Assembly (NCBI RefSeq): GCF_900104845.1
Contig: NZ_FNSR01000001.1
Coordinates: 3,038,001-3,102,000, forward strand
DNA from: Paraburkholderia caballeronis
GTDB lineage: Bacteria; Pseudomonadota; Gammaproteobacteria; Burkholderiales; Burkholderiaceae
Direction: 5' to 3'
DNA length: 64,000 bases
The position numbers were made by a program, and so were the translations under genes. Below the pieces are notes generated by a model. It did no database searches and was not told the origin of the DNA. It worked only from the letters and a program-made list of their open reading frames with translations. Positions 9,494 to 18,538 of this stretch are shown here, piece by piece. The number at the start of each line of letters is the position of its first letter. Within the stretch, counting starts at the first letter, position 1.

Positions 9494-10519
9494 TCAGCGC
9501 GAACGCTTACGCTCGATCACGCCGTACCAGCCCATTCCCTTGTACGTCTCGTAACCCTGCGTCAGCGCGAACGCGATGAGCGCGTCGTCGGTCCAGTAGT
9601 AGCCGGAGCGGCTCGTTTCAGGGTCGTCCGTCGTCTTCAGTTGCAGGGTGCGGCGGAACACGCCGTCGTTGTCCGAGCTGGCGAGCACGCGGAACTTCGA
9701 ATCGACGAGCAGGCAGCGCGTCGTTTCCCATTCGTCGCCGGACAGCCGCACGCCGCGCGTGACCGCGTGCGCCTGCGGGGCCCAGTCGAAGAACACCGCG
9801 AGCACGCCGATGGGCCGGCCGTTCTCGTTCGAGCCTTCGCGCACCGCGGTCGCATAGACCGCCGCCGGCGCGCCGCCGAGCAGCGCGACGCCTTCCGGCT
9901 CCGACGACACGTAGTCGGCGCCCGAGCGCGTCGCGACCGCCGGGCGGAACCACGACTCGTCCGCGACGTTGCGGCCGACGACCGGATACTTGCCCGGCCG
10001 GCCGGTCGCGACGACGTTGCCGTCGAGGTCCATCACCCACAGGTCGAGATAGACGGTGTAGCTGTCGAGAATCACGCCGAGCCGTTCGCTCGCGTGCGCC
10101 CGCGCGTCGCCCGACGCGTCTTCGAGCGCCTGCACGACGGCCGAATCGGTCGCCCACCAGCGCACGTCGCACGACCGCTCGTACAGGTTGCGGTCGATGA
10201 TGTCGATCATGTTCAGCGCAAGATCCGTGAGCCGCTGCGCCTCCTGGTGCTGCAACTGGCCGACCATGCGCGTGCCGAGCGAATCGAGTTCGCTATGCAG
10301 TTCGCGCGTGAGCTGTTCGATTTTCTTCGAGACGACCTTGACCTGGTTCGCGACGACCGCAAAACCCCGCCCTGCCTCCCCCGCGCGCGCCGCCTCGATC
10401 AGCGCATTGATCGCGAGATACGTCGCTTCGCGATTGATGCTGTCGATGTCGGAAATCTTGCCGCGCGCTACCCGATTGATCTGTTTCGTTAGTTCGACGA
10501 TGTCGACGACGTCGCCCAT
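9494..10519 (-). CDS. Soluble Cache-domain protein with N-terminal chemoreceptor-tip segment
   Basis: A 341-residue protein with no transmembrane segment. Residues 24-66 reproduce the MCP hairpin tip (INREATYLAINALIEAARAG then [14 protein letters not shown]). The two flanking helical arms are much too short for a normal receptor. Residues 150-335 look like a Cache/PAS-type sensor: YLDLWVMDLDGNVVATGR, then VGRNVADESWF, and later PIGVLAVFFDWAPQA. The order, signalling first and sensor last, is the reverse of a classical MCP. It could be a cytoplasmic chemoreceptor that joins existing arrays, or a sensor that has lost signalling. The neighbouring convergent MCP gene supports a chemosensory role. 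Confidence 0.75.
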   Translation of the reverse strand: MGDVVDIVELTKQINRVARGKISDIDSINREATYLAINALIEAARAGEAGRGFAVVANQVKVVSKKIEQLTRELHSELDSLGTRMVGQLQHQEAQRLTDLALNMIDIIDRNLYERSCDVRWWATDSAVVQALEDASGDARAHASERLGVILDSYTVYLDLWVMDLDGNVVATGRPGKYPVVGRNVADESWFRPAVATRSGADYVSSEPEGVALLGGAPAAVYATAVREGSNENGRPIGVLAVFFDWAPQAHAVTRGVRLSGDEWETTRCLLVDSKFRVLASSDNDGVFRRTLQLKTTDDPETSRSGYYWTDDALIAFALTQGYETYKGMGWYGVIERKRSR

Positions 10520-11087
10520 AAGTACCCCTTAGTCTCCACGATTCGCCGTAGCGACGAACCCGCCTCTCTCCGAAAATGGAAAAGCTGGAGCCGTATCCGG
10601 TGATCATGACTGAAAATAAAATCGTGGCAAAGACAAATTACGGGAATGTTGCGAAGTGGGCGTAATTGGTGAGAAAGCCGAAATAATTTGCACGAAGGCG
10701 GTTTCCCCCGTGCAATTAAATCGGTGCATTGCCGCACCTCGAATAAGCATCGGCATCAAAATGGGGAATTCGCCGTTCCGCCGATCAGCCGCGAAGTCAG
10801 TCCTGAGCCGGCCGCCGGGTCGGCTCCGGCGCGGCCCTCAAGTAATCGCGCACGCCGCCGTTAATGGCTCAAACCCTTTCGCACGGGACCGCGCCGAACC
10901 CGGCGGCGGCAGCAAAACCGACATGCAACTGAAACTCCGGCGTCAACGGAGCAGGCGAGAATCCACCGTGAGACCCGCCTCGTCGCGAACCGCGGGCGAG
11001 GCTGCAACCGGGCGGCACCGCTTCGATCCACGGCGGTGCATGACCCTGATGCGCAAGCGGGTATCACTGGATGCGGTTGGGCAACAC
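10520..11087. other. Long intergenic region, locally AT-rich
   Basis: 568 bases between divergently read genes. Roughly 10590-10760 is noticeably AT-richer than its surroundings and is a likely promoter zone for the Cache protein. An open frame runs from 10656 into the downstream small gene, but its residues are arginine/proline-rich noise. I see no RNA gene or repeat. Confidence 0.5.
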
Positions 11088-11360
11088 ATGAATCGAACAT
11101 ACGAATATCGCGGCTACCGGCTGGACGTCAGCGTCGAGGCGCTGTGCTTCGGCCAGGCGGGCCGCACGATGCTCGCGCGCCGACGCTACATCGCCGTGGT
11201 GCGGTTCGTCGCGGCGCACGACGCGACAGCGGAATTTCCGACGATGCGGCTCGACGAAGCCGGCGGACAACCGTTCGCATCGGAAGTCGATGCGCTGATG
11301 GGCGGCTATAGCGCCGGGCAGCGGCTGATCGACGACCGGTTGAGCCGGCCGCCGGGCTGA
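11088..11360 (+). CDS. Hypothetical protein
   Basis: A 90-residue soluble protein of no family I recognise. It begins MNRTYEYRGYRLDVSVEA and has alternating strand-like segments (YIAVVRFVAAHD), consistent with a small alpha/beta fold. ATG 11088 is preferred over the in-frame ATGs near 11041-11050 because the tyrosine-rich start looks like a genuine N-terminus and upstream sequence loses coding character. It converges on the secreted-protein gene with a 22-base gap. Confidence 0.6.
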   Translation: MNRTYEYRGYRLDVSVEALCFGQAGRTMLARRRYIAVVRFVAAHDATAEFPTMRLDEAGGQPFASEVDALMGGYSAGQRLIDDRLSRPPG

Positions 11361-11382
11361 CGCAGCCGGCGCGCCCTGCACG

Positions 11383-11787
11383 TCAGTCGTCGCAGCGCAG
11401 GTCCTGCTTCGACACCGCGATGATCACCGGATAGGTGCCCCGTTCCAGTTCGATGCGCGCGACCACCGCCATCGTCGTGCTGTCGATCTCGTCGTACACG
11501 CTGACCTTCTCGCGGCGAAGACTCGTGACCCCGGTGCAGCCGGACGCGCGGCCTTCGTCCGAGATCCGGCACTGGAACTCGTTGTCCGCCAGGTAGCGAT
11601 ACCTGTCCCGGTCGGGCGTCGCCAGATATTCGCGCAGGCTCTGCACCGCTCCGCCGACGCCGGTGACGTACCCGATCGAGCACGGCGGATCGGACGGCGC
11701 GCCGCCCGGCGTGTCGGCTTTCGCGGCCGTGCCCGCGAGCGCGATGACCGAGGCCAGCGCGAGGGTCGATGCAAGGATGGGTTTCAT
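11383..11787 (-). CDS. Hypothetical secreted protein
   Basis: A 134-residue protein with a clear Sec signal peptide (MKPILASTLALASVIALAGT, predicted cleavage after AKA near residue 24). The mature part has four cysteines (PPCSIGY, FQCRIS, SGCTGV, DLRCDD), which suggests two disulfides and a periplasmic or secreted location. No domain is recognised. ATG 11787 is fixed by the signal peptide; upstream in-frame codons are noise. Confidence 0.7.
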   Translation of the reverse strand: MKPILASTLALASVIALAGTAAKADTPGGAPSDPPCSIGYVTGVGGAVQSLREYLATPDRDRYRYLADNEFQCRISDEGRASGCTGVTSLRREKVSVYDEIDSTTMAVVARIELERGTYPVIIAVSKQDLRCDD

Positions 11788-11989
11788 GCACAGGTTACGA
11801 TCGTCGGTTCGAAGCCGTCGATTGTAATTGCATTGCGCATAAGCGGCGGCAAACGCGCACCGGCGCTGCCCCGCGGCAGGCAGGGGCCGCCGGCGACGCC
11901 ATGCCATGCCTGCTACCATACCGGTCGCAGACGCGGACTCGACTGCCTTCCGATCGACTTCAAACTGCCCGGGTCGGGCCGTTCGTGAC

Positions 11990-12196
11990 CTACGCGGCCT
12001 CGCGCGACTGCATCGCGGCAAGCGCCTGACGAAGCGTCTGCACGCGCGAACGCAGGGAATGGGTATCGGCAAACCCGCTCAGCACCTCGACGCGCTGCTG
12101 CCAGTAGCGCAGCGGGATGCCGCGGCGGTGACCGGAGATATAGCGGACCACCGTCTCCAGATGCTCGATTTCCCGTTCCAGCAAATGGGGATTCAT
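11990..12196 (-). CDS. Small hypothetical protein divergent from LuxR-type gene
   Basis: A 68-residue, strongly helical, charged protein (LEREIEHLETVVRYISGH, then RSRVQTLRQALAAMQSR). It could form a short coiled coil. ATG 12196 has a GAGAG ribosome-site-like sequence upstream. It diverges from the LuxR-type regulator with only 52 bases between starts, so the two probably share a control region. Function unknown. Confidence 0.6.
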   Translation of the reverse strand: MNPHLLEREIEHLETVVRYISGHRRGIPLRYWQQRVEVLSGFADTHSLRSRVQTLRQALAAMQSREAA

Positions 12197-12248
12197 AACG
12201 GACTCTCTGTGTATTCAGACGATCCATCGTTCGACGGGGAAAATATAA

Positions 12249-13136
12249 GTGAAGAATTCGCCGCTTCCTATTACCCGAAAGAGTAGCGAGGACGACCCCG
12301 CGCTACTGGCCGAGATCATCGGCCTCTATGCAGGCGAACCCGATCTGCATGAATTGCCCCCGCTGATTTTCTCGTCCGTGAGCCGGCTGGCCGGCGCCGA
12401 CGTCGTGACCTATGCCGAGTTTCATCAGGCGACCCAGGACTTTCGTTCGCTGGTCTCCGTCGACGACGCGCCCGAGCGGCGCGCCGTCGCGATGGCGGCG
12501 TTCGCGCGTCACATGCATACGCACCCGTTCTGGCAGGGGACGCCGGACTTCTTCGGCGCGCATGCCTGGCGCGAATCCGATTTCTTCAGCGACACCGAAT
12601 TTCCCGCGCTGCCGATGGCCCAGGACGCGTTTCTGCCATCGGGCGCGCGCCGCCTGATGACGATCGTGATTCCGCATAACGACTACGTGCTGACCGTCAC
12701 CGCGGTGCGCATCATCGGACGCCCCGCGTTCAGCGACGCGGAGCGCGACCGCATGGAAGCGTTTCGCTCGCATTTGCTGCGGGTGTACCGGCAGGCGCAG
12801 GAACGCACGATTGCGCGGCTCACGCCCGTCGAGCGGCTGCGTTATGCGTTTCCGGACCTGACGCCGCGCCAGCTCGACGTCGCGTCGTGGATCGCGCGGG
12901 GCAAGTCGAACGACGAGATCGCGGCGATCCTCGAAGTCGGCATCGATACCGTGAAGGCGCATGCGAAGGCGATCAGCGGGAAGCTCGGCGCGGATAGCCG
13001 GGTCGGCACGGCCGTGCTGGCTCATACGGCGCTGCCGTTCGCGCGGTTTCCGCCGTTGTGGAAGCTGGGGGTCGGCGCGTGGGGGACCGAGGAAGGACAG
13101 GTCGTTCGGGTTGGAGAAGGGGCAGCGGAGAGGTGA
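12249..13136 (+). CDS. LuxR-type HTH transcriptional regulator
   Basis: A 295-residue transcription factor. The C-terminal four-helix LuxR DNA-binding domain spans about 200-255, with LTPRQLDVASWIARGKSNDE, IAAILEVG and DTVKAHAKAISGKLG as its conserved core. The N-terminal ~180 residues look like a GAF-type sensor. They lack the Trp/Tyr/Asp pattern expected of acyl-homoserine-lactone binding, and no luxI-type gene is near. The start is GTG 12249, with GGGGA eight bases upstream. It is divergent from a 68-residue gene and may control it. Confidence 0.85.
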   Translation: MKNSPLPITRKSSEDDPALLAEIIGLYAGEPDLHELPPLIFSSVSRLAGADVVTYAEFHQATQDFRSLVSVDDAPERRAVAMAAFARHMHTHPFWQGTPDFFGAHAWRESDFFSDTEFPALPMAQDAFLPSGARRLMTIVIPHNDYVLTVTAVRIIGRPAFSDAERDRMEAFRSHLLRVYRQAQERTIARLTPVERLRYAFPDLTPRQLDVASWIARGKSNDEIAAILEVGIDTVKAHAKAISGKLGADSRVGTAVLAHTALPFARFPPLWKLGVGAWGTEEGQVVRVGEGAAER

Positions 13137-13142
13137 GCGTCG

Positions 13143-13283
13143 CGACGCATGCTTGCGCAGCGAATCGAAACCCCGTTCGCGATGACAGGCATTGAACGCT
13201 TCCCATCTGCCGATGCCATGCGCGAGCATGCGAACCCATCGCGGGTCATCATGCAACGCGTGGAGCGAAAAGTCGCCCATCAC
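13143..13283 (-). pseudogene. Truncated duplicate of the deoxyinosine DNA glycosylase gene
   Basis: Read on the minus strand, 47 codons (GDFSLHALHDDPRWVRMLAH, GIGRWEAFNACHRE, then GFDSLRKHA) align with the middle of the intact gene at 15119-15598 (GEPSLHELPYDDRLVRVLAH and so on). Only the central third is present, with neither the catalytic N-terminal region nor the C-terminus. It lacks the 36 bases lying between two GAATCGA direct repeats in the intact copy (15300 and 15336), an in-frame 12-codon loss. It is a decayed partial duplication. Confidence 0.8.
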
Positions 13284-13465
13284 CGAACCCCGAAACCGTC
13301 AGAGCGCATGAATATTTTGTCCAGTTTGACACCTCTGCCGCTCGCACAGCATGCTGCTGCCACGCGCGCATTTTCTTCGGACCCGATCCGTTCCGCCGCA
13401 ACATCGCCAAAACTGCCGGCGTCCGTTTCCGGCCATACCTGCCACACAACACGGGGTTCTCAAGC

Positions 13466-14161
13466 ATGAGCACGATCCACTTCATCGGCGGGGAAAAAGG
13501 CGGCGTCGGCAAATCGCTCGTCGCCCGCGTGTTAGCCCAGTATTTCATCGACCGGAGCATGCCCTTCGTCGGCTTCGATACCGACCGGTCGCACGGCGCG
13601 CTGCTGCGGTTCTATGCCGATTTTGCCGAGCCTGCCGTGCTCGATCAGCATGACAGTCTCGATCCCGTCATGGAATCGGCCCTCGCGGATCCGCAGCGAC
13701 GCGTCCTGGTCGATCTCGCGGCCCAGACGCAGCAATCGCTCGTCAGCTGGCTCGACGATTCGGACGTACTCGGTTTCGCCGAAGAACAGGGGCTCGCGCT
13801 AACGTGGTGGCATGTCATGGACACCGGACGCGATTCGGTCGAACTGCTGCGGCAATGGCTCGACGAGTTCGGCGGACGCATCAAGCTGGTCATCGTGCTG
13901 AACGAAGTTCGCGGCGATCGTTTCGAGATTCTGGACGCATCCGGCGAGCGCGAGCGAGCCGAATCACTCGGCGCCAGCGTGGTTACGCTGCGTCATCTGC
14001 CCGACACGACGATGCAGAAAATCGATCGGCAAAGCGCCAGCTTCTGGGCGGCAGTCAACCATCCGGACCGCGCCGCCACCGGGCTCGGGTTGCTGGAGCG
14101 GCAGCGCGTCAAGATATGGCTGCAGCGCGCTTATGCGGAGCTGGAAAAGCTCGACTTGTAG
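13466..14161 (+). CDS. ParA/MinD-like P-loop ATPase, mobilization (MobD)-type
   Basis: A 231-residue cytoplasmic ATPase of the SIMIBI ParA/MinD class. The deviant Walker A box is GEKGGVGKS at 9-17, with signature lysine K11. The A' region is VGFDTDRSHG and Walker B is VLVDLAAQT. It lacks the N-terminal DNA-binding part of plasmid ParA, and no parB or centromere-like repeats follow. Related chromosomal genes are often labelled mobilization protein (MobD-like). It sits alone between two gene remnants, which suggests an insertion in a degraded interval. The partner is unknown. Confidence 0.75.
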   Translation: MSTIHFIGGEKGGVGKSLVARVLAQYFIDRSMPFVGFDTDRSHGALLRFYADFAEPAVLDQHDSLDPVMESALADPQRRVLVDLAAQTQQSLVSWLDDSDVLGFAEEQGLALTWWHVMDTGRDSVELLRQWLDEFGGRIKLVIVLNEVRGDRFEILDASGERERAESLGASVVTLRHLPDTTMQKIDRQSASFWAAVNHPDRAATGLGLLERQRVKIWLQRAYAELEKLDL

Positions 14162-14310
14162 GGTCGTCGCCACTGCTGCGCGGCGTGCTGCACATTGGGT
14201 CCCGGACGAGAAGGTCGCGGGCGACGCGCGACCAGCGACAAATCAGGGGATTGGGACGCTGCTGCAACGCCTGAAGATGGCGCCCAACGCCCTCTATCCG
14301 GCGAAAGCGA

Positions 14311-14887
14311 CTACACCAATGGTTCACCGAGCCGTTCCGTCTTGATCGCCCGCTGAACCGCGGGACGTGCAAGCACGCGTTGCAGGTACGCGCCGAGTAG
14401 CGACCACTCGCGCGCCGGCTTCGCGAATCCGCGCGTCCATCTGCAAGCATAAGCGCATAGGGGTCCAATACCGTGTAGTGCTGGCCCAGCAGCCACGGGC
14501 CGCCGCTCGAATGAAGCTGAACCTCCAGCTGGTTGAGCAAAGTCGTAATCTTCGATTCGGCGTGAGCCCGAATCTGTTGCGCGCCGATTGAATTCTCCGG
14601 ATCGACCCATCGCTAAGGGTAGTAATAGACGATCAGTGCCGTTTGCAGCGTATTCGTTAGCCACATCAACCATTTATAGAACTGCGCACGCTCCATCGTC
14701 CCCAGTTCGGGAGCAAGCCCGCTCGCCGGGTTCGTATCCGCCAGGTGCAAACAAATGGCGGCGGTCTCGTACAACACCAGGTCGCCATCAACCAGCACAG
14801 GGATCAATCCGGTCGGATTGAGCCGTAAGTATTCGACGGACTTATGCTCGCGTTGCTGGGGTAATAGAACAGTTTCACTGTCGTCAT
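14311..14887 (-). pseudogene. Glutathione S-transferase pseudogene
   Basis: Pieces of a GST are found in order on the minus strand but in different frames. First is a start MTTVKLFYYPSNAS (ATG 14887). An out-of-frame join lacking the usual next ~20 codons leads to YLRLNPTGLIPVLVDGDLVL (about 14720-14830) and AQFYKWLMWLTNTLQTALIV up to a stop at 14613. Another shift leads to LLNQLEVQLHSSGGPWLLGQ HYTVLDPYALM (about 14440-14540). A last shift gives LLGAYLQRVLARPAVQRAIK, ending at 14311. At least three disruptions make a working enzyme impossible. Confidence 0.85.
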
Positions 14888-15118
14888 TTGAATAACATGG
14901 CCCTTGGGAGGGTTGTCCGCTGGTTTTCGCAGCCTATGACCACGGCAAGGCGGACATTAATGCGAGGTTCGCCTGCCTTCCATGACAGCTTGTGCACGAA
15001 CGTCTGCGCCCATCCGGAAAGAGCCGTTATTGGCCCAGCATGGCGTCCGTCCGTTCGGGCCGCAATGTGCCAACCCTATCCGGACATAGCCCCCGTCTCC
15101 GAGAGAGCGCGGTGAACA

Positions 15119-15598
15119 TCAAACAGGAATCTGCCGCCAAACAACCAGCTTCTCTTCGAACGAAAGCATCGCATAAGCCGGACTGGAAGAAGGCAACACG
15201 AGCGTGTCATACCCCGCGGCAGCGATGACCGGCGCAAACCGCCCCGCCGTCTTCCCGTTGAAGCAGACCTTCTTCAACAACGGCGCATGCTCGCGCAGCG
15301 AATCGAAGTCATTGGGCTGCGCATGGCGGATGGCCGAATCGAGGCTCCCTTCGCGATGACACGCATCGAGCACGTCCCATATGCCGATGCCGTGCGCGAG
15401 CACGCGAACCAGCCGGTCGTCATAGGGCAATTCGTGCAGCGAAGGCTCGCCGATCACGGCCCCCAACAGCCGCCAGAACTGATTCCGCGGATGCGCGTAA
15501 TACTGCGCGGCGGCAAGCGATGCCTCCCCCGGAAAACTCCCGAGCACCAGCGTATGCGTCGTGTCGGCCGCGATAACCGGCGGGAACCCTTTCAGCAT
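15119..15598 (-). CDS. DNA-deoxyinosine glycosylase (UDG family 6, HDG)
   Basis: A 159-residue base-excision repair enzyme of the uracil-DNA-glycosylase superfamily, family 6 (hypoxanthine DNA glycosylase). It removes deaminated adenine. Motif 1 is LVLGSFPGEASLAAAQYYAH PRNQFWRL (about 17-44), and the C-terminal LVLPSSSPAYAMLSFEEKL holds the second DNA/base-binding motif. ATG 15598 overlaps the stop of ubiC by one base (TGATG), so it is translationally coupled in a ubiC operon. A fragment duplicate lies at 13143-13283. Confidence 0.85.
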   Translation of the reverse strand: MLKGFPPVIAADTTHTLVLGSFPGEASLAAAQYYAHPRNQFWRLLGAVIGEPSLHELPYDDRLVRVLAHGIGIWDVLDACHREGSLDSAIRHAQPNDFDSLREHAPLLKKVCFNGKTAGRFAPVIAAAGYDTLVLPSSSPAYAMLSFEEKLVVWRQIPV

Positions 15599-16278
15599 CA
15601 ACGCCCCGCCCTGTCGTCCGCGCCGTGCGCGTGCGAAGCGGTATGCCCGAGCGGCCCGCGCTCGCGCGCCGGATGAACGCCGCGCGAGGCTAAAGCCGCA
15701 GCGTCCGCGTCGCGCGCCCCCGCCGCCAGCCGCGCCCACAAGGCCGGCAGCATGCATTCGGTGACCATCAGCGGCTCGTGATGCCGCTCGAACACCGACC
15801 GCCGCGCCACGAACGCATAGGGCAGCGCGTCCCCGGACAACTCGACCGCCGCCAGCGCATACAGCGGATGCCGCGCATTCACCCGCCGGCTCACGAGCGC
15901 CGAGCGCCCGACCTCGCTGTCGCTATACAGCAGTTCCGCCAGCGGCCGCGTGCGCAGCCGCCGCATCGCCTGCCACACGCCGACGCTCGCGCGCAGCGGC
16001 GTCACGCTATGCGCGGCGACGCACGGCGCGCCGTCGACGGACAGCACGACCTCGCGCACCCACGCGGGCTCGCGCGGCGCGAGCCGCAGCGCCGCGCATT
16101 CGTCGGGCCATGGCCGAGCGAACGCCTCGCGCGTGACGCGCACGTCGACCGCGCCGAGCGTGCGCAGATGCGCGGTCAGCGAGCCGCCGCGCGTGAGCCA
16201 GTCTTTCTGGTGAACGGTGAAGCCGGGCAGCGGCGTCTCGCGCCAGCGCCCGTCAGCGGCATCGAATCGGATAGGCAT
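15598..16278 (-). CDS. ubiC: Chorismate--pyruvate lyase (UbiC)
   Basis: Cytoplasmic enzyme converting chorismate to 4-hydroxybenzoate plus pyruvate, the first committed step of ubiquinone synthesis. The protein has 226 residues, longer than E. coli UbiC (165) because of a C-terminal Ala/Arg/His-rich tail beyond about residue 185. The family core is visible: [17 protein letters not shown] near the N-terminus (substrate arginine region), [19 protein letters not shown], then [14 protein letters not shown] and [25 protein letters not shown] 16278 is followed directly by the family N-terminus. Confidence 0.9.
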   Translation of the reverse strand: MPIRFDAADGRWRETPLPGFTVHQKDWLTRGGSLTAHLRTLGAVDVRVTREAFARPWPDECAALRLAPREPAWVREVVLSVDGAPCVAAHSVTPLRASVGVWQAMRRLRTRPLAELLYSDSEVGRSALVSRRVNARHPLYALAAVELSGDALPYAFVARRSVFERHHEPLMVTECMLPALWARLAAGARDADAAALASRGVHPARERGPLGHTASHAHGADDRAGR

Positions 16279-16330
16279 GGCGCGCATTATAGGCCGGCGC
16301 CCACACGCGCCGCGCCGCCGGCGGCATCCC

Positions 16331-16371
16331 GAAAAAGCGACACCCCGCAGGCATCGCGCCATGCGGGGTGT
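16331..16371 (-). terminator. Intrinsic terminator downstream of htpG
   Basis: A 10-bp stem ACACCCCGCA (16340-16349) pairs with 16362-16371 over a 12-base loop. The minus strand then reads TCGCTTTTTC. It is placed between the htpG stop (16465) and the ubiC start. Confidence 0.75.
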
Positions 16372-16464
16372 GCGGTCGAACCACTCGACGAATAGCCCGG
16401 CGAACCACCCGACGGCGACGGCCCGCATCGCGGACACACCGCCCGGGTCGCGCTTTCTCGCGTG

Positions 16465-18378
16465 TTAACCGGCCTTCGCGAGCAGCAGCGCGTTCGTGCG
16501 CTTCACGAAGCTCGCCGGGTCTTCGAGCGAGCCGCCTTCGGCGAGCAGCGCCTGGTCGAACAGCAGGTGGCACCAATCGCTGAACTCCGCGCTATCGGTG
16601 TTCAGCGCCTTCACGAGCGGATGCTCGGGGTTCACTTCGAGAATCGGCTGGAACGTCGGCGCCTGCTGGCCGGCCGCCTTCAGCATCCGCTGCAGGTAGC
16701 CGCTCATGTCGCCGTCGTCCGCGACGAGGCACGACGGCGAATCGGTCAGACGGAACGTCAGCCGCACGTCCTTCGCCTTGTCCTTCAGCGCGCCCTTCAT
16801 CCGCTCGACGAGCGGCTTCAGTTCCTCGTTGACCTTCTCCTGCTGCTCCTTCTCGGCGTCGTCCAGCGCGCCGAGGTCGAGGTCGCCGCGCGCGACGCTC
16901 GCGAGCGGCTTGCCGTCGAACTCGGTCAGGAACGACAGCATCCACTCGTCGACGCGGTCGGTCAGCAGCAGCACCTCGACGCCCTTCTTGCGGAACACTT
17001 CGAGGTGCGGGCTGTTCTTCGCGGCCTGCCACGTATCGGCGGTCACGTAGTAGATCTTCGTCTGCTCGGGTTTCATCCGCGCGACGTAATCGGCAAGCGA
17101 CACGTTCTGCTCGCCGCTGTCGTTGTGCGTCGACGCGAAGCGCAGCAGCTTCGCGATGCGGTCGCGGTTCGCATGGTCCTCGCCGATGCCTTCCTTCAGC
17201 ACCTGGCCGAACTCGGTCCAGAAGGTTGCGTACTTCGCCTTCGCTTCGTCCGTGGCCTCGGCATCGCCCTGCGCGTTCGCGAGTTCTTCGAGCACCGACA
17301 GCACCCGCTTCGTCACGCCGTCGCGGATCGCGCGCACGTCGCGGCTCTCCTGCAGGATTTCGCGCGACACGTTGAGCGGCAGATCGCTCGAATCGACGAC
17401 GCCCTTCACGAAGCGCAGATAGGACGGCAGCAACTGTTCGGCGTCGTCCATGATGAACACGCGCTTCACGTACAGCTTCAGCCCGCCGCGATGATCGCGG
17501 TTCCACAGGTCGAACGGCGCATGCGCCGGCACGTACAGCAGTTGCGTGTATTCGCTGCGGCCTTCGACACGGTTGTGCGTCCACGCGAGCGGGTCCTGGG
17601 AATCGTGCGCGAGGTGCTGGTAGAACTGCTGATACTGCTCGTCGGTGATCTCGTTCTTCGAGCGCGTCCACAGCGCGCTCGCCTGGTTGACGGTCTCGTC
17701 CTCGTCCTTCGCGACCATCTCGCCTTTTTCCTGATCCCACTCTTCCTTTTGCATCAGGATCGGCAGCGCGACGTGGTCCGAATACTTCTGGATGATCGTC
17801 TTGAGCTTCCACGCGGACAGCAGGTCGTCCTCGCCTTCGCGCAGATGCAGCGTGATCGTGGTGCCGCGCTGCGCGCGCTCGATCGTCTCGACCGAGAAGT
17901 CGCCTTCGCCGGCGCTTTCCCAGCGCACGCCCTCGGATGCCGGCAGACCCGCGCGGCGGCTCTCGACGGTGATGCGGTCGGCGACGATGAAGCCCGAATA
18001 GAAGCCGACGCCGAACTGGCCGATCAGCGCGGCGTCCTTCTGCTGGTCGCCGGACAGCTTGCCGAAGAATTCCTTGGTGCCCGACTTCGCGATCGTGCCG
18101 AGGTGCGACACGGCCTCGTCGCGGCTCATGCCGATGCCGTTGTCGTCGATCGTGACGGTGCGCGCGGCCTTGTCGAACGCGACGCGGATGCGCAGGTTCG
18201 GATCGTTCTCGTACAGCGCGCTGTTCGCGATCGCCTCGAAGCGCAGCTTGTCGGCCGCGTCCGATGCGTTCGAGACCAGCTCGCGCAGGAAGATTTCCTT
18301 GTTGCTGTACAGCGAATGGATCATCAGGTGCAGAAGCTGTTTCACTTCCGCCTGGAAGCTCATGGTTTCTTGTGCCAT
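16465..18378 (-). CDS. htpG: Molecular chaperone HtpG (Hsp90)
   Basis: Cytosolic ATP-dependent chaperone, 637 residues (E. coli 624). The N-terminal GHKL ATPase motifs are present: [16 protein letters not shown] near residue 35, [15 protein letters not shown] near 82-96, and [18 protein letters not shown] (lid/nucleotide). The middle domain has the [11 protein letters not shown] segment and the C-terminal dimerisation region is intact. ATG 18378 gives [20 protein letters not shown], the normal N-terminus, with AGGGAC upstream. No heat-shock promoter could be confidently read upstream. Confidence 0.98.
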   Translation of the reverse strand: MAQETMSFQAEVKQLLHLMIHSLYSNKEIFLRELVSNASDAADKLRFEAIANSALYENDPNLRIRVAFDKAARTVTIDDNGIGMSRDEAVSHLGTIAKSGTKEFFGKLSGDQQKDAALIGQFGVGFYSGFIVADRITVESRRAGLPASEGVRWESAGEGDFSVETIERAQRGTTITLHLREGEDDLLSAWKLKTIIQKYSDHVALPILMQKEEWDQEKGEMVAKDEDETVNQASALWTRSKNEITDEQYQQFYQHLAHDSQDPLAWTHNRVEGRSEYTQLLYVPAHAPFDLWNRDHRGGLKLYVKRVFIMDDAEQLLPSYLRFVKGVVDSSDLPLNVSREILQESRDVRAIRDGVTKRVLSVLEELANAQGDAEATDEAKAKYATFWTEFGQVLKEGIGEDHANRDRIAKLLRFASTHNDSGEQNVSLADYVARMKPEQTKIYYVTADTWQAAKNSPHLEVFRKKGVEVLLLTDRVDEWMLSFLTEFDGKPLASVARGDLDLGALDDAEKEQQEKVNEELKPLVERMKGALKDKAKDVRLTFRLTDSPSCLVADDGDMSGYLQRMLKAAGQQAPTFQPILEVNPEHPLVKALNTDSAEFSDWCHLLFDQALLAEGGSLEDPASFVKRTNALLLAKAG

Positions 18379-18538
18379 GGTCGAAGTCCCTGTTTCGTTG
18401 CTGAGCTGATGAGTGAATCGCGGGCGGCGGCGCGTGGCCCGCTGCCCCCGGTGCCGTCCGTCGCGCGGACCGGCCGGCGTGGCCGGCGCGGCTCCCTGCG
18501 GCACGCCGCCCGCGCAGATGGGGACGGCCGCACGTGTT

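Noticed and set aside
10656..11087. Upstream extension of the 90-aa gene to a 234-aa protein
   Set aside because: The added part has no fold-like pattern and includes an AT-rich probable promoter stretch. The start at 11088 is better.
12249..13136. Acyl-homoserine-lactone quorum-sensing receptor
   Set aside because: The N-terminal domain lacks the conserved autoinducer-binding residues and no luxI-type gene is in the window.
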